Shown: in pieces, positions 42,636 to 54,128 of the stretch
Layout: every line of letters begins with the position of its first letter
How positions within the stretch are numbered: the stretch's first letter is position 1
Source: Anas platyrhynchos
Taxonomy: Eukaryota; Chordata; Aves; Anseriformes; Anatidae
DNA length: 64,000 nt
Direction of reading: 5' to 3'
Assembly: GCF_047663525.1 (NCBI RefSeq)
Contig: NC_092612.1
Location: 3,009,501 to 3,073,500, forward strand
Translations under genes and position numbers: made by a program
The notes under the pieces: generated by a model
What the model was told of the DNA's origin: nothing
Databases searched by the model: none
The model's input: the letters and a program-made list of their open reading frames with translations, nothing else

Positions 42636-42900
42636 CACCTGCAGCGCTCCCCGGCCCGGCGCTGCTCTCCCCGTCGCCAGGTGACGTCACCGCGGCGCGG
42701 CGCGGGGCATGCCGGGAGTTGTAGTCCGCCGCGGGGCCCCCTGGCGGCGGGGCCCGGCCCGGGGCCGGCTCAGGAAGCGCCGCGCTTTGTCCGCCGGGGC
42801 CGGGCCGGGCCGCAGGAAGCACCTGGCTTCCGCCGTGTCCGGTCGCGGCGGGGGGCGCGGGGCCGGCGTGGGAGCAGGCCCGGCACGGCTCTCCCACGGG
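42636..42900 (-). promoter_or_regulatory. DPM3: DPM3 CpG promoter with CRE and ZNF143/THAP11 motif
   Basis: TGACGTCA at 42682-42689 is a perfect CRE palindrome. At 42707-42725 the minus strand reads ACTACAACTCCCGGCATGC, a close match to the SBS motif bound by ZNF143 and THAP11. The two lie 17 bp apart just upstream of the inferred non-coding exon 1 (about 42639-42675) within a CpG island. This combination is typical of housekeeping promoters. Confidence 0.7.
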
Positions 42901-43042
42901 CCCGGCCGGGCACCGAGCCCCGGGGGCACCGGGGGCACCGGGAGGGACCGGCACCGGGGGCTGGGGGGCTGTGGGGGGGACCCCCGGGTGCTGAGGAACC
43001 AACCCTGAGGCAGCCGCAGACACGGAGCTACAAAGAAACTGC

Positions 43043-43048
43043 TTTATT
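43043..43048 (-). promoter_or_regulatory. KRTCAP2: KRTCAP2 poly(A) signal
   Basis: TTTATT on plus, AATAAA on the coding strand, 67 nt after the KRTCAP2 stop codon. Confidence 0.85.
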
Positions 43049-43114
43049 GCCCGGCCCAGAGTCCGGGTCCAGGCTGGAGGAGGGGGAGCTGCCCCGGGAA
43101 GGGGCCCCGGGGCG

Positions 43115-44582
<1,468 letters not shown>

Positions 44583-45250
44583 GATGCCCCGCGGCGTCGC
44601 CCCCCGGCCCCTTCCCCTCCCGGCCCCGCCGCCGCCGCTCCCCCCGCACTGCGCAGGCGCGCCCCGGCCCCGCGCACGCGCCCTGCGCGCTCCCCCCCCC
44701 CCCCCATACAAAGCGACACGGCGGCAGCCGCGGGCACGCGCCCTTCTCAGGCGCGCCCCCGCGCGGGGCTCGGCCGGCGCTCGGGCGCCCCCTAGCGGCC
44801 GGGCGCGGCGCTGCAGGCCCCGCCGCTCCGCGCGCGCCCCCCGGCGGCGGGGAGCGGAGCGCGGGGAGGCCCCGGGGCACCGGGCGGGGGCGCGGCCGCT
44901 TCCCCCCCCCCCCCTCCGTACCCGGCCCCCTCCTCCTCCTCCTCCCCCCCATCCCTCCTCCGGGCTCCGTTCGGCCCCTTCCCGGCTCCGCTGCCGGCTC
45001 CGGGCCCGGCGCCGCGCTGCCGTCCGCGGGGAGCCGCCGGGGGCCGCCCCGGGGAGCGGAGGGGGCGGCCCGGTACCGGCCCGGTGCCGCCGCCCCCCGC
45101 CGCCCCCCCCTCTCCGGGGCGGGTCCCTCGGAGCATGCGCGCCGCCGCCCCCCGCCGCCCTCCCCCCGGTTCCGCCGCTCCCTGCAGCAGAACCGGGCGG
45201 CCGCTGCTGCCGCCGGTACCGGCACCGGCACCGGCCCCGGGCGCGGAGCC
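44583..45250. promoter_or_regulatory. Bidirectional CpG-island promoter, KRTCAP2 / TRIM46
   Basis: 668 bp separates the divergent start codons. It is CpG-dense throughout, with NRF1-type sites TGCGCAGGCGC (44650-44660) and CGCGCACGCGCC (44671-44682) near the KRTCAP2 side and GCATGCGC (45133-45140) near the TRIM46 side. No TATA box. A shared promoter is inferred from the geometry. Confidence 0.65.
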
Positions 45251-48200
45251 ATGGCCGAGGGCGAGGACCTGCAGACCTTCACCTCCATCATGGACGCGCT
45301 CGTCCGCATCAGCGTGAGCGGCGGCGGGGACCGGGCGGGGACCGAGCGGGACCGGGCCGGGCTCTCCCGGGACCGGCGTCGCCATGGCAACGCGGCGGGG
45401 CGGCGGCGGGGCCGGGGCGGCCGCGATGGCCCCGGGGGGGGGGCGGCCGGGGGTGCCCTTGAGGGCCCCGAGGGCCGCGGAGAGGCCTCGCTGCCTCGGC
45501 CCCGTTCCCCACCGGGCCCCGGGGGGGGGCGGATCGGCCCTCGCCGAGCCCCGGGCGGGGCGCACCGGGCACCGGGGAGCGCCCCCCGAGGCCTCCCGGG
45601 ATGCTGAGAGCCCGGTGCCCCCGCGGGGACTGGGGTGGGGAGGGCCCGGGGGTGTCCCGGTGCCGTGCTGGGGTCCTGGGGCTGGGGCTGGTCCCGCTCG
45701 GGACCGGATCCCGGTGCTGGTCCCCGTCCTGGCTCTGGTCCTGGTCTCGATGCCGGTCTCTGTCTTGGCCCTGATCCTGGCCCCGATTTTGGCCTTGATG
45801 CCAGTCCCTGAGCCTGGTCCTTGATCCTGGTCTCGATGCTGGTCCCTGATCCTGGTCCTGGTCCTGGTCCTGATCCTGGCCTTGACGCTGGTCCTCATCC
45901 AGGCCCTAATCCTGGTCTTGGTGCTGGGCCCTATCCTGGTGCTGCTCCTGGCCCTGATCCTGATCTCAGTGCCGGGCCCTATCCTGGCCCTATTCCCAGT
46001 CCTATCCCGGGTCCCAGTCTCCATCCTGTCCCGGTCCCCATCCTGGCTGCTCCCGGTGACGCTCTCCCCCTCTCTCCTCAGACCAGCATGAAGAACATGG
46101 AGCGGGAGCTGGTGTGCCCGGTGTGCAAGGAGATGTACAAGCAGCCGCTGGCCCTGCCCTGCATGCACAACGTCTGCCACGTCTGCGCCAGCGAGGTGCT
46201 GCTGCAGCACGGCTACCTCTGCTGCGACCCCACCTCCGAGCCCTCCTCGCCCGCCGCCACCCCGGCCACCCGCAGCCCGCGCCTGGGCCGCAGGGGGGTC
46301 CCCAAACCCGACCGCCTGGACCGGCTCCTGAAGTCAGGTGGGGGGGACGGGGACGGCGCTGCCGGGGGGCGGAGGGGCTCTGCCGGCCCCGAGGAGCCGC
46401 GGGGCGCTGGGCTGTGTGTGACGCCTCCCCGGCCTCCTGCAGGGTTCGGCACCTACCCGGGGCGGAAGCGGGGCACCGTGCACCCCCAGACCATCAGCTT
46501 CCCCTGCCCGGCCTGCCAGCGGGACATCGACCTGGGCGAGCGGGGCCTCGGCAGCCTCTTCCGCAACCTGACCCTGGAGCGCGTGGTGGAGCGCTACCGC
46601 CAGACCATCAACATCAGCGCCGCCATCATGTGCCAGTTCTGCAAGCCCCCGCAGCTGGAGGCTACCAAGGGCTGCACGGAGTGCAAGTCCAGCTTCTGCA
46701 ACGAGTGCTTCAAGCTCTACCACCCCTGGGGCACCCAGAAGGCTCAGCACGAACCCACGCCGCCCACGCTCACCTTCCGCCCAAAGGTACGGCCTCCTCC
46801 GTCGAGGTCTTTGCTATTTGGGGTTCCCCGGGTGCCACAGCAGACGAGCTGGGGAGAGACCCTTGGGAGGGGGGGGTCCTAAAACTCTGCTGAGCTTCCT
46901 CGTGTCCGTGCAGGGTCTGATGTGCCCAGAGCACAAGGAGGAGGTGACTCACTACTGCAAGACCTGCCAGCGGCTGGTGTGCCAGCTCTGCCGCGTGCGA
47001 CGCACTCACACCAGCCACAAGATCACGCCGGTGCTCAGCGCCTACCAGGCTCTCAGGGTAAGGGCTGCTGCGGGGCTGCGCGCTCGGGTCGGGGTCAGGA
47101 CGCCCACGGGGAGGCAGGGAGGAAGCAGGGGTGCGAGCTGAGCTCGCAGCACAGATGGGGTGAGGGCTCTGTTTGCAGGTCGGGGGCGCACGAGGCCAGT
47201 GGTGGCTAACCTCCTTCCTTGCAGGAGAAGCTGACAAAGAGCCTTGCCTACATCTTGAGCAGCCAGGACACGGTGCAGACCCAGATTGCTGAGCTGGAGG
47301 AGACGGTGAAGCACACGGAGGTAAGGGCACGAGGTCCCCGAGCAGTCCCTAGGTGGGGATTGGCACCTCCTGGCTGGTCCCTTTGCCCCGTGGGGGCCGT
47401 ACAGCGCGCTGACAGCGCCGTGCTTGGCAGGTGAACGGCTCGCAGGCCAAGGAGGAGGTGTCCCAGCTGATCCAGGGGCTGTGCTCCATGCTGGAGGAGA
47501 AGCGGGCGTCCCTGCTGCAGGCCATCGAGGAGTGCCAGCAGGAGCGGCTGGCCAGCCTGCACTACCAGATCCAAGAGCACCAGGCCATGCTGGAGAACTC
47601 GGGCATGGTGGGCTACGCCCAGGAGGTGCTGAAGGAGACCGACCACCCCTGCTTTGTCCAGGCTGCCAAGCAGCTGCACAACAGGTACCAGGGTATGGGG
47701 ACCCGCGTGGGTGTCCCCGCGGTGTTGGGGCTGGCCGGTGCCCGAGGCAGCCCTCGCAGCCACCCTGATGTCCCCGCTCTCCTGTGCTGCAGGATCCTCA
47801 GGGCCACCGACTCGCTGCAGAGCTTCCGACCTGCAGCCACGGCCTCCTTCAGCCACTTCCAGCTGGATGTCAGCAGGGAGCTGAAGCTGCTCACAGACCT
47901 GGCCTTCATCAAAGGTAACCGCAGCAGGACCCCGGCACCGGCTGCAGCCCGTGTGGAGGCGCAGCCCCTGCGGGCAGAGCAGCTCCGTGCCCGCCCGTCT
48001 CCTCCCTTGGAGCCAGAGCTCGGCTCCGGCCACGGAGGGATGCGCTCAGGCAGGCGCCCGTGGATCTGCCGCCCCCCTCCCTGTCAGGAATGGCCCCAGC
48101 AGCCCCCAAAGTGCTCCCTGCCCTGCCCTGTGCCGGGGCTGCAGGCAAGGGGGCAGGAAAGGCAGGGCTGTGGTGTGAGGTAAGGGCAGCAGGAGGGTGA

Positions 48201-50568
48201 GTACGGAGCGGAGGCTGCCCCAGGTGCAGGGCAGGCGCTTCCCCACCAGGGCAGGTGCCGCCTGGGCCCTGCCGGACCGGCTGGCAACACTTTTCAGACC
48301 TGCTTCTACCTCTCTTTGTTTATAGGCTGCGGCCGCTGCTGATCGTCACCGAAGTAACTGAGGCAAGTCACTCCCCTGCCCCAGAGCCACCCCTGCTCTC
48401 TCTGTCCCATCCCTCCATCCCCACTCCTGCCCCATTCCCACTCCGCTGCCATCGACCATCCCCGTCCTGCCCGCTGGTGCTGGCAGGTGCTGGCTCTGCC
48501 CGCGCTCGCCACCCTTCTCTGCCCCCTCCCTCCATCTGCTGCAGCTCCTCCTGCCATCCCCATCCCCTCCTCACCCCATTTCTGCCTCTGCATCCCCTCC
48601 TCACCCCATTTCTGTCTCTGCATCCCCTCCTCAACCTCACTTCTGTCTCTGCACCCCCTCCTCACCCCATTTCTATCCCTGCATCCCCTCCTCACCCCAT
48701 TTCTGTTTCTGCACCCTCTCCTCACCCCATTTCTGTCTCTGCACCCTCTCCTCACCCCATTTCTGTCTGCATCCCCTCCTCACCTCCACTTCTGTCTCTG
48801 CACCCCCTCCTCACCCCATGTCTGTCTCTGCATCCCCTCCTCACCCCATTTCTGTCTCTGCACCCCCTCCTCACCCCCACTTCTGTCTCTGCACACTCTC
48901 CTCACCCCATTTCTCTCTCCATCCCCTCCTCACCCCATTTCTGTCTCTGCATCCCCTCCTCACCCCACTTCTCTCTCCATCCCCTCCTCACCCCACTTCT
49001 GTCTCCTTTCCACCCCTGCCTCCCTGCTCCAGTTACGCTGGCATCTTCACACCGCTCTGCCATCCCCATCTCTTCCTCCTCCTCCTCTCCTGCTGTCTCC
49101 ATCCTCTCTCTCTTTCTTTCTTTCTCTCTCTCTCTCCCTCCCTCCCCCCGACTTGCACTCAGCCTCTCTGGTCCCTGGAGCCTCACAGCAGCCAGCTCCT
49201 CTGTCTCCCCAACTCTCTCCCCCCTCTGGTGCCTACACACAGTCTCTGCAGCCAGATCCCCCTAGACTCCTGCTGGTTGTGCGTCCGTCCGTCCGGAATG
49301 CCCCCTCCCTGCGTCTGGCCGCCTCCCCACCCACGAGGGGGGGATGCTGCCTGATGCCTGCTCCCCCCCCCCCGTGCCTCTCCCCGCAGTGCCCGAGGCC
49401 CCCGTCATCGACACGCAGCGCACCTACGCCTACGACCAGATCTTCCTGTGCTGGCGGCTGCCGCAGCACTCGCCCCCCGCCTGGCACTACACCGTGGAGT
49501 ACCGCAAGACGGACGCCAAGGCCAAAGGGCTGAAGCTGTGGCAGCGGCGCGAGGAGGTGCGCGGCACCAGCGCCCTGGTCGAGTACCTGGACACCGACAG
49601 CGTCTACGTGCTCCGGGTGAAGGGCTGCAACAAGGCCGGCTTCGGGGAGTACAGCGAGGACATCTACCTGCACACGCCGCCCGCCCCAGGTGAGGGGACG
49701 CCCCCCCGGGGAGCAGTGTCTCCCAACCCACCCGTCCCTTGGGCTTTTCGCCGTCCCCTTCTCACCTCCTCTGCTCTCCTCCTCCCCGCAGTCCTCAACT
49801 TCTTCCTGGACAACCGCTGGGGTTTCAACCGGGACCGGCTGGCCATCAGCAAGGACCAGCGCGCCGTGCGCAGCGTGCCCGGCATCCCCATGCTGTTCGC
49901 GGCGGAGCGGCTGATGACCAGCTGCCACCTCTCCATCGACCTGGTCATCGGGGACGTGGCCATCACGCAGGGCAAGAGCTACTGGGCCTGCTGCGTGGAT
50001 CCCAGCTCTTACCTGGTCAAGGTGGGCGTGGGGCTGGAGAGCAAACTGCAGGAGTGGTTCCAGGTGCCTCAGGACGTGGTGAGCCCCAGGTGAGCGGGGT
50101 GGGGGCGCAGGGGGGCTTCGTGGGTGTGCAGGAGGTGGTGAGGCAGCCTACAAGAGCCTCTGCGCCGGGCCTCACCTGTCCCCCTGCCGCAGGTACGACC
50201 CTGACAGCGGCCACGACAGCGGGGCAGAGGACACGACGGTGGACGCGCCCCCGCCCTACGCCTTCCTCACCATCGGCATGGGCAAGATCTTGCTCTCGCA
50301 TGGCTCGGCGCTCACTTCTCGTGACCCCAACGGCTGCACCGTGCCCTTGCCACCGCGCATCGGCATCTGCCTGGACTACGAGCAGGGCAAGGTGAGCTTC
50401 TACGACGCCGTGTCCTTCCGTGAGCTCTGGGAGTGTGGCGTGGACTGCTCGGGGCCTGTCTGCCCCGCCTTCTGCTTCATCGGAGGGGGTGCCCTGCATC
50501 TCCAGGAGCTGGTGGCCAACAAGCAGGAGCGCAAAGTGACCATCGGGGGCTTCGCCAAGCTGGACTGA
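45251..50568 (+). CDS. TRIM46: Tripartite motif protein 46 (MAP-like axonal TRIM), ten coding exons
   Basis: Exons 45251..45313, 46082..46337, 46443..46786, 46914..47057, 47225..47320, 47431..47684, 47793..47914, 49390..49689, 49792..50089, 50193..50568 join to 2253 nt (750 residues; human 759). All junctions are GT-AG. In mammals TRIM46 bundles parallel microtubules at the proximal axon. RING starts at CPVCKEMY (C33, C36) and CMHNVCHVC; its second half (FPCPACQRD) follows a long Ser/Pro insert, as in human. Next come a B-box 1 ([18 protein letters not shown]...CNECF, about 165-190), B-box 2 ([20 protein letters not shown], about 225-262), coiled coil and COS box about 265-425, FN3 ([20 protein letters not shown] onward, 427-525), and B30.2/SPRY to the end ([11 protein letters not shown]). 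The start context is GAGCCATGG. It is head-to-head with KRTCAP2. Confidence 0.96.
45690..46050. repeat. CCTGGT/CCTGAT-type repeats, TRIM46 intron 1
   Basis: Degenerate short tandem repeats of hexamer-like CCTGGT, CCTGAT and CTGGCC blocks fill the second half of intron 1 (45314-46081) up to the exon 2 polypyrimidine tract. Confidence 0.8.
48556..49012. repeat. 30-bp minisatellite in TRIM46 intron 7
   Basis: About fifteen copies of a 30-bp pyrimidine-rich unit containing CATCCCCTCCTCACCCCATT followed by TCTGTCTCTG, some shortened. It is in the 1.5-kb intron 47915-49389. One strand is almost free of G, so the tract could form triplex DNA. Open frames across it are repeat artefacts. Confidence 0.93.
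49098..49150. repeat. Polypyrimidine (CT)n/(CTTT)n tract
   Basis: About 50 bp of uninterrupted C and T (CTCTCTCTTTCTTTC...) in TRIM46 intron 7. Confidence 0.85.
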
Positions 50569-51450
50569 GCCGCGCGCGCGCTCCCTGCACGCACATCTGG
50601 TGCGACCCCTTATTGCCAAGCGAGCTTCAGGGCCTGGAGGGGACGCGACCATGCAGGGAGCGCAGCTCAGCGGGGGCAGCCCCAGCTCTGCCCGGGGCTT
50701 GGAGCAGGCCGGGTGTTTGTTTTGTGGGACTGGGGGGGACGGGGACAGCTCCGCCGTCCCCTCCCTTCCCCATCCACCTGCCCCTTTCACCAGCTCAGCT
50801 CTGTGGCAGGCAGAGGCTGGCGGCAGGTCCTGGCAGAGGGTCAGCCCTGGGGGTGGAGCAGGGAGGGGGACGCGAGGGGGACGCAGGGCTGCGTGGGGAG
50901 GGGGGAGGCAGGAGCTGGTTGGGGTGACGGTGGGGGGAGCGGCTGGGCAGTGGCTGGGGCGGGGGAGGCAGATGGGCTGGGGGAGAGAGGGAGGGGGGAG
51001 GCTGGGCTGGAACAAGGTATGAGGACGTTTTTGTAAAAATGGCTCATTTTTGACGCGGCTCACCCGGCTGCAGCATCGCGGCCAGGCACAGCCACCGCTG
51101 GGTCCTGGGGGGCTGTGGGACCTCGGTGTCCCCCACCCTCCTGAGGGGCTGCAGAGCGCTGCCGGGTTCTCTGCTCCCTCCCCGTGGTGTGGGACCAGCC
51201 CCGCGTGGCCCCCACCCCCCGGACCCGCTCAGTGCCCCCCTTCCACCGCTCAGTGCCAAGCAGCCCCTGCCAGCCGGGGCTTGCGGGGTTGGGATCCGAC
51301 GTGGCCAGGAGCCATGGGGGGGCTGCCCCCCACTGCAGGGGCCTTGGGGCTGCGGTCCCACGCTGGGAGCCGTGCGAGCTGCTGTAGTTTCTCATGGGTT
51401 CTGTTACAATTGCTGTCTTTTCATGGTTTCCTACAATAAACTGCAATGCC
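50569..51450 (+). promoter_or_regulatory. TRIM46: TRIM46 3' UTR with poly(A) signal at 51435-51440
   Basis: About 870 nt from the stop codon to AATAAA (CTACAATAAACTGC) at 51435-51440. A small TTTTTGTAAAAA palindrome lies near 51030. Confidence 0.8.
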
Positions 51451-52088
51451 AGACTTCTCCAGAGCCCCCCTAGGGCAGCCGCAGCCCCCTGGGGGGCAGA
51501 GGGCAGGGCAGCAGCACCCACCCGTGCCCCGCTGCCTGCTCCCCGTGGGGCAGGGCCCTGTGGGGTGGAGGCCGTGGGGCAGAGCTGTCCTTCGGGCTGT
51601 GGCCAGCAGAGGCCAATCCTGCCCAGGGACGGCCGGGGCAGCGCTGACGTGTCCGGCACCCGCTTGGGTTGTGCCCGGCCACGTGGCTGCTGCTGCTCAG
51701 CCTCCCTGGGGTCTCGCTCCCGTCCCACCTGGCTCCTGCTGGCCCCATAAGGGACAAATCCTGGTAGCGGGTTTAGCGTTAGTGGGGTATGATGAGAGGG
51801 AAGCAGCGGGGTCCTGGGAGCGCTGGCAAAACCTCCTGGGCTCTCCGGCATCCTCTGGGGATGAGCAGCAGGGGCAGGACCCCCCCTGGGACCACAAGGG
51901 CAGGGGGGGAGCTGCCTGTGGGGCTGGGCCCCCTCCTCGGGGCCGGCTCCTGCTGCTGGGAGAGGCGGCACAGGTGGGGCCAGGCAAGGAGCGGGGCCGG
52001 AATGGGAACCCTGCAAACAGGAGTTTCATTGTAGGGCCCAGCCCAAATCTCTGTTTCGATTCCTCCAGGCCCTGCCCAGGGCTGGGAA

Positions 52089-52158
52089 GGGGGGGGTGAA
52101 GGGAAGGGGGGGTGAGGGGAATGGGGGGGTGAGGGGAATGGGGGTGAGGGGAAGGGGC
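52089..52158. repeat. (GGGGTGAGGGGAATGGG)n short minisatellite
   Basis: Three to four copies of a roughly 20-bp unit of GGGGGTGAGGGGAATGG. Confidence 0.8.
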
Positions 52159-52289
52159 ACGTGCACAGGGCTGGTGCACCCCTGGGGCTCTGCCCCAGCA
52201 GCACGCCCCGCTCTGCTGCCCCATGCCCAAAGCTGGCTGTGGGGTGGGGAGGGTGGACGTGGCCCCACACCGCCGCCCCCCCTCCGGGG

Positions 52290-52299
52290 CTATTTTTAG
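52290..52299. promoter_or_regulatory. Perfect MEF2-type site
   Basis: CTATTTTTAG inside GCTATTTTTAGC matches the MEF2 consensus YTAWWWWTAR exactly. Functional relevance unknown. Confidence 0.4.
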
Positions 52300-53681
52300 C
52301 TTCGTTCCTTCCTCCCAGCAAATGAGGCAGGATCCGGCACAGCCCCCCCCACCTGGGCCATGCTGCTGCGGCTGTGCACATGAACCCCCCCCCAGCGCTG
52401 CCCTGCCCCTGCTGCCTTCTCCCACCGCAGCCCCTCGGCCCCGTGCCGCCCGGCTGCTGGTTTCGGTTGCTGTTGGCAGCTCTGTCGGCGTGCACAATGG
52501 AAAATATAAAGCTTCCCCCCCGCCCCCCCTCCCCAACCACATCCACACACCTCGGCCCCATCTCCAGCCTCAGGGCTTGCGTCACCCTGAGCCAGCCCAG
52601 CCGTGCCCCGGAGCCCCCAGCCCCTCGCCCTCACCCCCTGGCACCCCCCGGCACCCGTTGGGGTCCCCAGGCACCCCGGTGATGTCCCCCCACCCGGGAC
52701 CCACGTGCTGTGGCCAAGGGGCCCGCGAGCCACGTGCCATCGGGTCACAGCTGGTCCCAGTCCCACGGCTGGTTCCTGTTGAAGCTGCTGGCCCCGTGCC
52801 CCATCTGACAAATGCTTTCTTTATATAAGTTGTGTTTCCTTGTTTTTCTGGCTCTTCGGTAGTTGCCAAAACTCTCCCAGTCCCCAGAGCAGGCGCCCCG
52901 GCCCAGCCCGAGCCAAGCAGCTCAGCGCGTGTCCCCACAGCGGGGCAGGATGCGTCCCCAGCCCCAGGACTTCCCGCTGCCCACCTCGCCCCTCCGCACG
53001 CCCTGCAGCCCAGCTCCTCTTTCCAGGGCCCCAGAGGCAGTTTTGGGGCTCTGGCTGTGCCGGGATGGCTTCAACCACAGCTTTCCAGGCTCCTGAGCCC
53101 AGACACAGCCCTGGCTCAGGCAGGGGATGATTTTGGGAGCAGCCTGGCTCAGACACGACTGCAGCCCGCAGGCAGCTGTGGCAGTGATGCACACGATCGG
53201 TCTTCTGCAGCTCTCCCCCCACGGCTTTATGGCTTGACCATCATCACCTTCATGCGCTGCTCGTGCAGGGTGACAAGTTGCACTGCCCGAGCCCCGTGTT
53301 TGCACAAAACAAACCCCAGGAGAACAGAGCTGGCCAGGCGGGGGTGGTGTAACAGGGCCTGGAAGGAGCCTGTGTCACACCCCGGGGGGGGACGGACACC
53401 ACCCACATGCAGGTGACTGTAGGAAAAGTGACAGAAATGACCTCATACGCCAGAAACCTGAGAGTGCCTGGGAAGAGAAACGAGAGCAGGTGCTGAGCTG
53501 AGCATCACTCGAGGTGCCGGGGAACCTCCACCCACTGCTGCTCCTGAAGGCATCAGCAAAGACCCCCCCCATGGGAGCCACCCCGCGGGTGCTGGGGCTG
53601 TCCCCCCACAGGACACCGTGCCCAGAACCGCCACAGCCCCCCTTGGCTGTGCGGGGAACCAAGCCCGACTGCGCCCATCCT

Positions 53682-53687
53682 TTTATT
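53682..53687 (-). promoter_or_regulatory. MUC1: MUC1 poly(A) signal
   Basis: TTTATT on plus, AATAAA on the coding strand, giving a MUC1 3' UTR of about 450 nt. That UTR includes an alternating (TA)n tract at 53770-53790. Confidence 0.75.
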
Positions 53688-54128
53688 GTGAAATGCGATA
53701 AATACACCACTGCCACGCACCCCGCAGCCCCGCGGAGCCCAGCCGCAGAGCCTGGCACCGCCATCCCCTAAATATATATATATATTATATAAAACAACAC
53801 CACAAAAAGAACAATTAGACCCCGGGGGGCGAGCGCAGGCAGGATGCGAGCCCAGCCCCCTGCCCGCAGCACGGAGCAGGGGGCGCACAGCCAGGCTGGG
53901 GGGCTTGGAGTGGGGCCATGAGGGAGGAAAAAGGGGTACGGGGGGGGGCACTCGTGCCCAAATCTTTGTTCTTCCAGTTCTGTCATGCGCGCGAATCCGG
54001 CTGCTCCAGAACCATCCGGCTCCCGCTGCCCGTGGCGAGGGGCTGAGCGGCGCCGGGGGACGTGCCCAGGGCCGGTGCTGCCGCCCCAGGAGCGGGGGGG
54101 TCGCGGCCGTCCCATCCCCTCGCATCCC

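Larger units (their letters stand above)
51451..53674. other. TRIM46-MUC1 tail-to-tail spacer
   Basis: About 2.2 kb between convergent 3' ends. No gene is supported. It holds a G-rich short repeat at 52089-52158, a MEF2-type box at 52290-52299, an AT patch CAATGGAAAATATAAAGCTT near 52496 and CTTTCTTTATATAAGTTGTG near 52815. A short minus-strand open stretch at 53227-53282 is discussed in the findings. Confidence 0.45.

Noticed and set aside
48255-49533. Two overlapping 330-350-codon plus-strand frames
   Set aside because: They are reading frames of the 30-bp intronic minisatellite in TRIM46 intron 7.
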